Below are positions 48,604 to 57,363 of a DNA stretch of 64,000 nucleotides, piece by piece. The position numbers and the translations under genes were made by a program. The notes under the pieces are model-generated. The model did not search any database. It worked only from the letters and a program-made list of their open reading frames with translations, and was not told the DNA's origin. The number at the start of each line of letters is the position of its first letter. Position 1 is the first letter of the stretch. The DNA comes from Mesorhizobium sp. M7A.F.Ca.US.008.03.1.1 (lineage in GTDB: Bacteria > Pseudomonadota > Alphaproteobacteria > Rhizobiales > Rhizobiaceae), in contig NZ_RZRU01000018.1 of NCBI RefSeq assembly GCF_003997495.1, forward strand, positions 1 through 64,000, in the 5' to 3' direction.

Positions 48604-51015
48604 TCATTGCCGCATTGCCTTGCCCTCGGGATCGTAGGGCGAGGCCGCGACGACACGCGCCGGCCGTTCCTCACCCACGACATGCACGGAGAGCGCGGTG
48701 CCCTCGCGTGCAACATCGCGGTCGACCAGCGCCAGCGCCAAGCTCTTGCCGACCGTATAGCCATAGCCGCCCGAGGTGACGAAGCCGACGCGCCGGCCCT
48801 GATGCCAGACCGGCTCGAAGCCGCTGGCGTCGGCGTCGAGCGCATCGATTTCCAGCGTCACCAGGCATTGGCCGCTGCCGGCCTCCCGCTGTTTCAACGC
48901 TGCTTCGCGGCCGGTGAAGTCGCCCTTGCCGAAAGCGATGAAGCGGTCGAGACCGGTCTGGCCCGGCGTATAGCCTTGCGTGAATTCACGCGACCAGATG
49001 CCAAAGCTCTTCTCCAGCCGCAGCGCATTGAGCGCGTAATAGCCGATTTCGGCCAAGCCGAGATCCTCGCCCGCAGCCAGCAGCGTGTCGCGCAGAGTGG
49101 CATGCATGGTCACGGGGCAACTGATTTCGAAGCCGAGCTCGCCTGATATCGACAGCCGCGCCACACGTGCCTGCACCATGCCGATATCAAATGCGCCACA
49201 GGCCATAAATTGCAATGCAGCGCCCGACACATCCTGATGCGTCGTGCGCTCCAGGATCTTGCGCGCATTCGGCCCGGTCAGCAGGAAACCGCTCGTCGTG
49301 TCGGAGAGGTCGGTGACGGTGACGCCCTCAGCCGCATGGTTCTCGAACCAGCGCATGTGGAATTCCCGGAGATAGTAGGAGCCCATCAGCCAATAGTCGC
49401 CGCCGCCCCAGTTGAAGACGGTGAGGTCGCCCTTCAGCCGTCCGTCATGGCCGAGCATCGGCGCCAGACCGGCCCGCCCCGGCTTCGGCAATCTGCAGGC
49501 GAGCAGCCGGTCGAGCCACGCTTCCGCGCCAGGCCCTGAGACCGCATAGCGCGAATAGGCCGAGATATCGACCAGACCGGCGGCACGGCGCACCTGCAGC
49601 GCCTCGTCGCCGACGATGCCGAAGGCGTTGGAGCGCCGCAGCGTCGTGTTCTCGGCAAACCCCATCGGCGCGAAATAGGCCGGGATTTCCAGCCCCCAGG
49701 ACGCTGTCCATTCGCATCCCGCCGCGCTCATGCCGTCATAGGCGCCGGGGCGTTTCAGCGGCCGGCCGGCGGGCAGCCGTTCATTGGGAAAAGTCATAAC
49801 GAAGCGGCGCGAATAAAACTGGCGTGTCGTCTGCCTGAGATATTCCCGGTTGGCGGCGAAGGCACCATAGCGGGCGATGTCCATTCCGAAGATGTCGGCC
49901 TGCGGCTCACCATAAATCATCCATTCTGCCAGCGATTTGCCGACGCCGCCGCCCTGGCTGAAACCGGCCATGACGCCGCAGGCGACCCAGTAGTTTTTCA
50001 GCCCGCGCACCGGCCCGACGATCGGATTGCCGTCCGGCGTGAAGGTGAAGGCGCCGTTGACCCATTTGCGGATGCCGGCCGTCGCCAGGCAGGGAAAGCG
50101 CTCATGCGCCTTGGCGAGTTCCGGGCTGATGCGGTCGATGTCTTCCGGGATCAGCTCGATGCCGTAGTCCCACGGCGCGCCGTCCATGTTCCAGTGCTTG
50201 GGATTCTGCTCGTAGACGCCAAGCAGCACGCCCTTGCGCTCTTGCCGCAGGTAGGAGAAGCCATCGAGATCGACGGCGATGCCGATTTCCCGGTCGAGTG
50301 CTGCGATCTCCGGAATGTCCTCGGTGATGAAATAGTGATGCTCCATCGGCGTCACCGGCAGGTTGATGCCGGCCATGCGGCCGAGCTGCTTTGCCCACAG
50401 CCCGCCGGCATTGACGACATGCTCGGCGATGATTGTGCCCTGCTCCGTGACGACGTTCCAGCGACCGTCGGCGCGCGCCTTCAGCTCGATGACCCGGTTG
50501 CGCAGGATGATGTCGGCGCCGCGCTTTTTTGCAGCACCGGCATAGGCATGCGTGGTGCCGTACGGGTCGAGATGGCCTTCGTTGGAATCATGCAGGCCGC
50601 CAAGCACGCCGGTGACGTCGACGATCGGGCAGATCGCCTTGATCTCGTCGGGCGTGACCAGGCGCGCGGTCTCGATGCCGACCGACTGGAACACCGCCCA
50701 GGCAGATTTCAGCCACTCCCAGCGCGCGGGATCGCTGGCGATGTTGACGCCGCCGGTCATGTGCAGGCCGACATCCCTACCGGATTCGGCCTCGATTTCC
50801 CGGTAGAGATTGATGGTGTAGTCCTGCAGCGCCGCCACGTTGGGATCGACGTTGAGCGCATGGAAGCCTGCCGCCGCGTGCCAGGTCGAACCGGCCGTCA
50901 GTTCGGCGCGCTCGATCAGCGCCACATCGCTCCAGCCGAACCGCGTCAGGTGGTAGAGCACCGAGGCTCCGACCACGCCACCTCCGATGACGACTGCGCG
51001 GTAGTGCGACTTCAA
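48604..51015 (-). CDS. Dimethylglycine/sarcosine dehydrogenase-like flavoenzyme
   Basis: An 803-residue protein. The N-terminal DAO domain has the FAD site AVVIGGGVVGASVLYHLTRFGWSDVALIERAELTAGSTWHAAG (about residues 8-50), including the covalent-type His region, followed by the FAO_M domain and, from about 420, an aminomethyltransferase (GcvT) domain (LLTGPNARKILERTT, MVQARVARLSISGELGFEISCP) that binds tetrahydrofolate. Such enzymes oxidatively demethylate dimethylglycine, sarcosine or similar amines and pass the formaldehyde unit to folate. First gene of the two-gene unit with mttB. A palindrome lies 43-64 bp upstream of its start. Confidence 0.9.
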   Translation of the reverse strand: MKSHYRAVVIGGGVVGASVLYHLTRFGWSDVALIERAELTAGSTWHAAAGFHALNVDPNVAALQDYTINLYREIEAESGRDVGLHMTGGVNIASDPARWEWLKSAWAVFQSVGIETARLVTPDEIKAICPIVDVTGVLGGLHDSNEGHLDPYGTTHAYAGAAKKRGADIILRNRVIELKARADGRWNVVTEQGTIIAEHVVNAGGLWAKQLGRMAGINLPVTPMEHHYFITEDIPEIAALDREIGIAVDLDGFSYLRQERKGVLLGVYEQNPKHWNMDGAPWDYGIELIPEDIDRISPELAKAHERFPCLATAGIRKWVNGAFTFTPDGNPIVGPVRGLKNYWVACGVMAGFSQGGGVGKSLAEWMIYGEPQADIFGMDIARYGAFAANREYLRQTTRQFYSRRFVMTFPNERLPAGRPLKRPGAYDGMSAAGCEWTASWGLEIPAYFAPMGFAENTTLRRSNAFGIVGDEALQVRRAAGLVDISAYSRYAVSGPGAEAWLDRLLACRLPKPGRAGLAPMLGHDGRLKGDLTVFNWGGGDYWLMGSYYLREFHMRWFENHAAEGVTVTDLSDTTSGFLLTGPNARKILERTTHQDVSGAALQFMACGAFDIGMVQARVARLSISGELGFEISCPVTMHATLRDTLLAAGEDLGLAEIGYYALNALRLEKSFGIWSREFTQGYTPGQTGLDRFIAFGKGDFTGREAALKQREAGSGQCLVTLEIDALDADASGFEPVWHQGRRVGFVTSGGYGYTVGKSLALALVDRDVAREGTALSVHVVGEERPARVVAASPYDPEGKAMRQ

Positions 51016-51057
51016 GGCTTCCCCTCCACGGTTGGTCCGAAGGCCAGACCATATACG

Positions 51058-51079
51058 TACTAGACATAAGTGTCCAGTA
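51058..51079. promoter_or_regulatory. Palindromic operator candidate upstream of the amine operon
   Basis: TACTAGACA-TAAG-TGTCCAGTA is an inverted repeat with 8 of 9 matched positions. It starts 43 bp before the dehydrogenase ATG. A GntR/FadR-like regulator would fit the geometry but none is adjacent. Confidence 0.55.
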
Positions 51080-51326
51080 CCGGCGCAGGCGCGCGCCTTC
51101 TCGGCGACCGGGCCCCGACGGAGTGATCAATTCTTTCCGCCAGGCACACGTTTTTATCGGCACGTGAAGAAGACGCCCGGCATGCACCGCGCTCTGTCAC
51201 GCAAGCATCATGTTCGCGCCGTAGACCCCGTTTCGGGGAGGCACGCGCGGCATCATCGATGTCGCACCTCTTTCAGTTTTTCATCCCGCGGCCGCTCCGG
51301 CACATCCGTCACAAAGAGGATTATCC
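51080..51326. other. Intergenic stretch before the phytase-like gene
   Basis: Together with the operator this makes a 311-base gene-free stretch. No RNA gene or reading frame is supported. It should carry the promoter of the plus-strand gene; the ribosome site AGAGGATT precedes its ATG. Confidence 0.5.
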
Positions 51327-52802
51327 ATGAAACACCTGTATCGAACCGCGTCACTCGGCGTCGCGCTGGCCTTGTTCACCGCCTTGACGCCGACGCTCGC
51401 CGGCAGCACCGCGACCGTCGGCGGCCTCGTCAACAAGGGGCTGGTCGGCGTTGGCCGCATCCCGGCCGCCCAGCGCGACAAGTTCGGCGAGACGTTCGGT
51501 TCGGGCTCCGGGATGTCGATCGATACAGCAGGCTGGACGCATGGCGCCGATGGTTACAAGGGTTCGCTCTGGCTGCTGCCGGACCGTGGCTACAATGTCG
51601 TCGGCACCACCGACTACCGGCCGCGCCTCAACACCATTGGCATCGAATTTGTCCCGGTTGCACCGGGTGCGGCACCCGCTGCCGGCCAGGAGCAGACGGG
51701 CGTCAAGGCGACGCTCGCCGACACCATGCTTCTCACCGACGACAAGGGCGCTGATGCCACCGGCCTCGATCCGCTCAACGGCGTGCGCGCGGCAAGCGGT
51801 GACATGCCGATGCTGCCCGAAGCCAATGGCAAGCTGGCGCTCGACAACGAAGCGATCGTACGGCTGCCCGACGGCACCATGTTCATCTCCGACGAATACG
51901 GCCCCAACATCTACCGGTTCTCCGCCGACGGACATCTGCTGTCGGCGACCCAGCCACCGGCTGCGCTGGTGCCGATGCGCCACGGCGCGCCGAACTTCGC
52001 CTCGGACAATCCAGGCCCAGGTGCTGCCGAACCCGATCCGAAGGATCCCGACACCGGCCGCCAGAACAACCAGGGCCTCGAAGGCATGGCGATGACGCCG
52101 GACGGCAAGTTCCTGATCGCGGTGCTGCAGTCGGCGCCCCGCCAGGATGGCGGCGATTCGCCCGCGACGCGCCAGAACACCCGCGCCCTGGTCTACGACG
52201 CATCCGACCTCGGCCATCTCAAGCTGGCGCATGAGTATGTCGTGCCGCTGCCGGTGTTCAAGGATGCCAAGGGCAAGACCAAGGTCGCCGCGCAGAGTGA
52301 GATCGTGGCGCTCTCCGACAAGACCTTCCTGATGCTGGCGCGCGACAGCGGCAACGGCCAGGGGCTGAAGGGCGACACCTCGCTGGTGCGCCAGATCCTC
52401 GTCGTCGACGTCTCGGCCGCGACCGACATCGTCGGCGGCGCCGTCGATGCCGCCGACAAGCCGCTGGCACCCAAGGGCGTGCTCGACCCGTCGGTGACGC
52501 CAGCCAAGCTGACGCCGTTCATCGACATCAACGACAAGGGCGAACTCGGCCGCTTCGGCCTGCACAATGGCGCGCCCAACGACAAGAACAACCTGTCGGA
52601 GAAATGGGAGGCGATCTCGGTGGTCAGCGTTCTCGATCCGAAGCTGCCCGACGACTACTTCCTGTTCGTCGTCAACGACAACGACTTCCTCGCCCAGGAC
52701 GGCTTCCAGGTCGGCGCACCCTACAAGGCGGAAGACGGCGCCAATGTCGACACCATGTTCCTGGTCTATCAGGTCACGCTGCCGGGTCTCGCCAAGAAGT
52801 AA
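51327..52802 (+). CDS. Exported phytase-like esterase domain protein
   Basis: A 491-residue protein with a Sec signal peptide (about 1-25, MKHLYRTASLGVALALFTALTPTLAG in part). The mature part is of the Phytase-like/COG4222 type: FGSGSGMSIDTAGWTHGADGYKGSLWLLPDRGYN, LPDGTMFISDEYGPNIYRFSADGHLL, NQGLEGMAMTPDGKFLIAVLQS and DTSLVRQILVVDVSA, a beta propeller with recurring acidic Ca-type loops. Some relatives hydrolyse phosphate esters; the actual substrate is unknown. Near the end, NDNDFLAQDGFQVGAPYKAEDGANVDTMFLVYQVTLPGL is the family signature. Confidence 0.85.
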   Translation: MKHLYRTASLGVALALFTALTPTLAGSTATVGGLVNKGLVGVGRIPAAQRDKFGETFGSGSGMSIDTAGWTHGADGYKGSLWLLPDRGYNVVGTTDYRPRLNTIGIEFVPVAPGAAPAAGQEQTGVKATLADTMLLTDDKGADATGLDPLNGVRAASGDMPMLPEANGKLALDNEAIVRLPDGTMFISDEYGPNIYRFSADGHLLSATQPPAALVPMRHGAPNFASDNPGPGAAEPDPKDPDTGRQNNQGLEGMAMTPDGKFLIAVLQSAPRQDGGDSPATRQNTRALVYDASDLGHLKLAHEYVVPLPVFKDAKGKTKVAAQSEIVALSDKTFLMLARDSGNGQGLKGDTSLVRQILVVDVSAATDIVGGAVDAADKPLAPKGVLDPSVTPAKLTPFIDINDKGELGRFGLHNGAPNDKNNLSEKWEAISVVSVLDPKLPDDYFLFVVNDNDFLAQDGFQVGAPYKAEDGANVDTMFLVYQVTLPGLAKK

Positions 52803-52965
52803 CCACCACTGCCCGGGCGCTTGGCGCGTCCGCTGGGGCTCGCGGCTGGCATGAACGAGGCAGCGGCCTTTCAGCCGTGTGGCGCGTTCGCAAGGGTGCA
52901 TCTCGGTCCCGCCTGCGATATCATCGTGGACTGGATCCAAATCACCATCTGCCGAGCTGCCCGCC

Positions 52966-54438
52966 ATGGACGAAAAAATGCCCGCGCGCCGGCGCACCGG
53001 GGACCTGACCAGCGGCCCGATCCCGCGCACGCTCTTGCTGTTCGCCTTGCCGGTGCTCGGCTCCAACGTGCTGCAGTCGCTCAACGGTTCGATCAACGCC
53101 GTCTGGGTCGGCCGTTTCCTCGGCGAATCGGCGCTGACCGCCACCTCTAACGCGAACCTCGTCCTGTTCCTGATCCTCGGCACCGTATTCGGCATCGGCA
53201 TGGCGGCCACCATTCTGGTGGCCCAGTCGGTCGGTGCCCGCGACCTGCCCGAGGCGCGCCGCATCGTCGGCACCAGCGCGACGTTCTTCTTCCTCGTCTC
53301 GGTTATCTTCGCGGTCTGCGGCTGGATCTGGGTCGACACCATTCTCAACACGCTCGGCACACCGGCCGATGCCTTGCCGCTGGCGCGCTCCTATCTGCGC
53401 ATCATCTTCGTCGCCGTGCCGATGATGAACCTTCTGTCCTTCGTCATGACCGTGCTGCGCGGTGCCGGCGATTCACGCACCCCCTTCCTCTTCATGGCGC
53501 TGGCCGTCGTCCTCGACATCGTGCTCAATCCAGTGCTTATCCGCGGCATCGGGCCGTTTCCCGAACTCGGCATCGCCGGATCGGCCACGTCGACGCTGAT
53601 CGGCCAGACGGTCAGCGTGATCGCCATCCTGATCGTGCTCTACGTGCGCAAGCATCCGCTGCGGCTGGCCGGCGCCAACCTCGCTCTGCTGCGGCCCGAT
53701 CCCACCTTGCTTCGCATCGTCGTTTTCAAGGGCGTGCCTATGGGCCTGCAGATGATCGTCATTTCGGCGGCAGCACTGACGGTGATGGGCATCGTCAATT
53801 CCTACGGCTCACAGGTCGCCGCCGCCTACGGCATCGCCGCCCAGCTGTGGACCTACATCCAGATGCCGGCGCTCGCCATCGGCGCCGCGGTGTCCTCGAT
53901 GGCGGCACAAAATGTCGGCGCCGGGCGCTGGGACCGGATCGGCCGCATCGCCGCCTCGGGCGTCGGCTTCAACCTGGTCCTGACCGGCGCGCTGGTTGCC
54001 GTGCTGTCGGTTTTCGACCGTTCGGTGCTGAGCCTGTTCCTGAGCAGCGACAGCGCGGCGATCGACATCGCCGTCCACATCAACAATGTCGCCTCTTGGT
54101 CGTTCATCCTGTTCGGCGTAACCATCGTGCTGTTTGCCACGGTGCGTGCCACGGGTGCCGTGATGCCGCCGCTGATCATCCTGGTGATCTCGGTCCTCGT
54201 CGTGCGCACCGGCTTTGCCTATTTCATGCGTGGCGTGATCGGCGAAGAAGCGCTGTGGTGGAGTTTCCCGGCCGGTTCGATCAGCTCGCTTATACTGGCC
54301 GCCGCCTACTACCGTTTCGGCCGCTGGCGCACCACGCATATGATCGAGAACAGGCCGGCCGCCGGCGAGCCGCCGGACACCGGTCTTGGCGTGCCGCGCG
54401 GACGCGCGCATCTTTCGCCTGAAACACCGAACGGCTGA
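52966..54438 (+). CDS. MATE-family efflux transporter
   Basis: A 490-residue membrane protein with twelve hydrophobic helices in two MatE halves, for example LLLFALPVLGSNVLQSLNGSINAVWVGRFLGESALTATS and IVVFKGVPMGLQMIVISAAALTVMGIVNSYGSQVAAAYGIAAQLWTYIQMP. MATE proteins export cationic compounds by Na+ or H+ antiport. The ATG at 52966 (MDEKMPARRRTGDLTSGPIP) is chosen; an upstream in-frame ATG at 52879 adds 29 unlikely residues. The last 40 residues are a polar tail. Confidence 0.9.
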   Translation: MDEKMPARRRTGDLTSGPIPRTLLLFALPVLGSNVLQSLNGSINAVWVGRFLGESALTATSNANLVLFLILGTVFGIGMAATILVAQSVGARDLPEARRIVGTSATFFFLVSVIFAVCGWIWVDTILNTLGTPADALPLARSYLRIIFVAVPMMNLLSFVMTVLRGAGDSRTPFLFMALAVVLDIVLNPVLIRGIGPFPELGIAGSATSTLIGQTVSVIAILIVLYVRKHPLRLAGANLALLRPDPTLLRIVVFKGVPMGLQMIVISAAALTVMGIVNSYGSQVAAAYGIAAQLWTYIQMPALAIGAAVSSMAAQNVGAGRWDRIGRIAASGVGFNLVLTGALVAVLSVFDRSVLSLFLSSDSAAIDIAVHINNVASWSFILFGVTIVLFATVRATGAVMPPLIILVISVLVVRTGFAYFMRGVIGEEALWWSFPAGSISSLILAAAYYRFGRWRTTHMIENRPAAGEPPDTGLGVPRGRAHLSPETPNG

Positions 54439-54471
54439 AGCCAACCCGGTTCCGCTGGACCGCTCCAAGGC

Positions 54472-55683
54472 TCAACGCCCGTGTTGTTTCAGCCCAAAAG
54501 CCAGTGCCACCAACGCAAACGCCACAATCATGCCGGCGAACGCCAGGCTGGCAGTGATGGGACTGGCATAGGTCGAAACGATGCCTATGCCGATGACGGG
54601 CAAGGCATTGCCGACAAAGCAGCAGATGAAGAAGCTGGACACTACTTCGGCGCGACGATCCTTCGGCGCCATCTCGTTCACCACTTGCAGCCCGCCACGG
54701 TAACCAAGCGCCGCCGCAACGCCGCAACAGGCCGTCGCAGCAACCATCAGTGCCATCGAGGCCAGTATCTGCGCCGCCACCACCAAAAAGACGCTTGGGA
54801 TCATCAATGCCAGCGCAGCCAGCATCGCTTTGTTGCTCTTCATGTGCATCAGAACGACAATGCTGATCGCGGTGACGATCGCCAGTTCGAAGAACAGCGC
54901 GCCGGCGACGGCATGGTTGGCCTCATGCAGCTGCTGCGCCAGGATACTCGGCGCCAACGCGGCGTAGAACCCGACCAGCGCCATCGCGCCGAAGCCGGTC
55001 ACCGCCGGCGCGACGAAGCGCGCACGGATTTCCTCCGGGACGGAAAGTTGCGGCTGCAAGGAAAACCGCCCGAGGCCGACCGGCTTCGCCACCGTTTCGC
55101 GAGTGCGCCAGACCAGGATCGTTACCACCACAAGTGCTGCCAGATAGACGATGAAGATCAGCCGCAACGGCCATGGCTCGTATTCAGCCAGAAGTCCTGA
55201 AATCAAGGCGCCAAAACCGAGGCCGAGGAAATTGGTGCTGGTGGCAATGACGCTGGCGCGCGACTTGTCCGCGCCGGGAAGAAGCTCGGCAATCCACGCG
55301 GTTCCGGTCCCCGCGCCGACGCCGATGCCAAGCCCGCTCAGGATGCGGGCGACGTCGAGCGAGACGACGTTTCCGGCAAACAGGAAGACAAGCGCACTGA
55401 CGATGGCGACAAGCATGGCCGCCAGGCTCGCGGGCCGGCGCCCGACAACATCGGACACCCCGCCGAACATCAGCAATGCCGCCAGATTGCCGACGACATA
55501 CACGGCGTAGATCAGCGTCAGGGTGATTTGTGAAAAGCCGAATTGCTGCTTGTACACGATATAGAGCGGCGTCAGCACCGTGCTGCCGGCAAACAGCACC
55601 GCAATCATCGCGGCGACGGTGGGGATTGCAAGGGCATCGCCACCTGCCCCGTCATGCGTATGAGCAAAATCGCGAATGGCCAT
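54472..55683 (-). CDS. MFS transporter
   Basis: A major facilitator of 403 residues from ATG 55683 (a GTG at 55701 is possible), with about twelve helices. The motif GGVSDVVGRRPASLAAM is the classical MFS loop 2-3, and LSGLGIGVGAGTGTAWIAELLPGADKSRASVIATSTNFLGLG is helix 4-5. The substrate is unknown; it resembles drug or sugar exporters. It is convergent with the MATE gene, 33 bp apart. Confidence 0.88.
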   Translation of the reverse strand: MAIRDFAHTHDGAGGDALAIPTVAAMIAVLFAGSTVLTPLYIVYKQQFGFSQITLTLIYAVYVVGNLAALLMFGGVSDVVGRRPASLAAMLVAIVSALVFLFAGNVVSLDVARILSGLGIGVGAGTGTAWIAELLPGADKSRASVIATSTNFLGLGFGALISGLLAEYEPWPLRLIFIVYLAALVVVTILVWRTRETVAKPVGLGRFSLQPQLSVPEEIRARFVAPAVTGFGAMALVGFYAALAPSILAQQLHEANHAVAGALFFELAIVTAISIVVLMHMKSNKAMLAALALMIPSVFLVVAAQILASMALMVAATACCGVAAALGYRGGLQVVNEMAPKDRRAEVVSSFFICCFVGNALPVIGIGIVSTYASPITASLAFAGMIVAFALVALAFGLKQHGR

Positions 55684-55867
55684 GGCCAACCTCGTCACCA
55701 ATTTTGGGGATCAAGGATTTAACGCGGTTTCATCCACGACGTTCCAGCCGACAGGCAGGCTCCTGACAGCACGGTGGACACTGCTTGAACGGGATATCCG
55801 CCGGCTGAACAGGCTCGGATCGGAGCCAGCGGCTCCGATTCGTCATCTATTGCTTAGGCGGTCGGCC

Positions 55868-56194
55868 TTACCTGCAAGGAAAGCCGGGCGCGATCTTGCA
55901 CTTGCCGGGACGCGGCCTGTGCGGCGGCCGATGGTGCGGAGGACGGTGCGGCTTGTGCCAGTGTGGCGGCCGATGCGGCGGACGCACGATGATGATTGGC
56001 GGGCGAACGATCTGGGAGCGTTCGAGATAACCGGCACTGGCCCAGCCGCTCACGCCGCCGCCATGGATTCTACACCAGCCCGGCTGGCAGCCGGTGACAT
56101 TGACCCTGAAGCCGGCGGGCAGCGTTCCCACCCTGGCGTATCCCGCTCCCGGCCCGCTACGGACGTTGAGGTTGAGGAATTTCCCGGTTGCCAT
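55868..56194 (-). CDS. SH3-domain protein with His/Pro-rich tail
   Basis: A 108-residue protein with a bacterial SH3 (SH3_3) domain at about residues 3-58 (NLNVRSGPGAGYARVGTLPAGFRVNVTGCQPGWCRIHGGGVSGWASAGYL), then a tail of RPP/HRPPH repeats rich in His and Pro and a final Cys-containing end. SH3 proteins of this kind usually carry a signal peptide and bind the cell wall. Here TAA lies directly before ATG 56194, no signal is present in any nearby frame, and the first residues resemble a mature N-terminus. The leader may be lost, or the start may lie elsewhere. Confidence 0.75.
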   Translation of the reverse strand: MATGKFLNLNVRSGPGAGYARVGTLPAGFRVNVTGCQPGWCRIHGGGVSGWASAGYLERSQIVRPPIIIVRPPHRPPHWHKPHRPPHHRPPHRPRPGKCKIAPGFPCR

Positions 56195-56264
56195 TTATTG
56201 GCTCCTCAACATCCGCTAGCATTTACTCTCTTTCGGCAATTCATCGCGGGCAAAGGTGCGATCC

Positions 56265-56840
56265 ATGGGCAAAGGCAGGGTCGAGGCATTCACCGATGGC
56301 GTCGTGGCTATCATCATCACCATCATGGTGCTTGAGTTGAAAGTGCCGCATGGCGAGGATTTCTCCGCCTTGGTGCCGTTGTGGCCGATATTCTTCTGCT
56401 ACGTGCTGTCCTTCATCAATGTCGGCATCTATTGGAACAACCTGCACAACATGTTCCACGCCGTGCAGCGGGTCGACGGGCGGGTGCTGTGGGCGAACCT
56501 CAATCTGCTGTTCTGGCTGTCGCTGATGCCGGTGACGACAGCCTTCATGGGCGAGAACCACTTTGCGCCGGTGCCGGTCGCGGTCTATGGCACCGACCTC
56601 GCGCTATGCGCCATCGCCTACACCATACTGGCGGCCGCGCTGCATCGCCTGCACGGCAATGACACCGCCTTTGCCAAGGCCCTCGGCAATGACCGCAAGG
56701 GGAAGCTCTCGCTGGCTGTCTACATCGCAGCCGTCGTGCTGACCTTCGTCAGCCAGTGGATCGGCGTCGCGCTCTATGTGCTGGTCGCGATGATATGGCT
56801 CGTACCGGATACGCGTTTTGCGCGGGTGATCGAAAAGTAG
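56265..56840 (+). CDS. TMEM175-type (DUF1211) potassium channel family protein
   Basis: A 191-residue membrane protein from ATG 56265 (GTG at 56256 gives three more residues). RVEAFTDGVVAIIITIMVLELKVP is the TMEM175 signature, with FSDGV altered to FTDGV. Six helices are predicted. Bacterial relatives form tetrameric K+-permeable channels. It is divergent from the SH3 gene. Confidence 0.85.
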   Translation: MGKGRVEAFTDGVVAIIITIMVLELKVPHGEDFSALVPLWPIFFCYVLSFINVGIYWNNLHNMFHAVQRVDGRVLWANLNLLFWLSLMPVTTAFMGENHFAPVPVAVYGTDLALCAIAYTILAAALHRLHGNDTAFAKALGNDRKGKLSLAVYIAAVVLTFVSQWIGVALYVLVAMIWLVPDTRFARVIEK

Positions 56841-56892
56841 CTGTTTTCACGCATTTTCAACGGAAAGCGCTACACGGCTTTCCCGGGTTGCC

Positions 56893-57174
56893 CTACTTCC
56901 GCATCGCTTTCAGTTTTTCCGCCACCGATGCGGCGAGGTCGGCATAGCGCTCCTCCAGCCGTTCCGCGGCCTTGATGATCGAGAAATCATGGCCGAACTT
57001 TTCCAGCGCCATGCGCAGTTTCTCGACGAACTCGGCTTGTTTCTCCAGGGCGGAAAAGAGCGTCTTCACCTGCGTTTCGCTGATGTCGGGATTGGCCAGC
57101 ATCTGCGGCACCTCGCGGCCCATCTGGTCGCCTATGGCGGTCTGTTCCTTCAGAATTGCAACCCAGTCCGTCAA
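56893..57174 (-). CDS. Small helical protein (93 aa)
   Basis: Starts MTDWVAILKEQTAIGDQMGREVPQMLANPDISETQ and continues as a long amphipathic helix pair (LFSALEKQAEFVEKLRMALEKFGHDF and ERLEERYADLAASVAEKLKAMRK), suggesting a coiled coil. No known family was recognised. It is alone between the channel gene and the SDR gene, divergent from the latter. Confidence 0.7.
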   Translation of the reverse strand: MTDWVAILKEQTAIGDQMGREVPQMLANPDISETQVKTLFSALEKQAEFVEKLRMALEKFGHDFSIIKAAERLEERYADLAASVAEKLKAMRK

Positions 57175-57363
57175 TCAGGAAATCTCCGTTTGCCCCCAGG
57201 GCTAAAGTTTGTTTTGTGCCCAGGACAAAATCTCTTTTTGCGGAGGCAAAGGGCAACATGCGCAGCCTCGACCGAACTGGTCAACCCGACAAGGCGAGCA
57301 GAGGCTTGCACCGGCCGGCTCCGGCGCTAAGTTCGGCGCCATCGAACAAGGAACCCATCGCCC

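Noticed and set aside
51351..53360. 669-residue minus-strand frame
   Set aside because: Antisense to the phytase-like gene and the MATE start; Arg/Gly/Val-rich shadow translation without domains.
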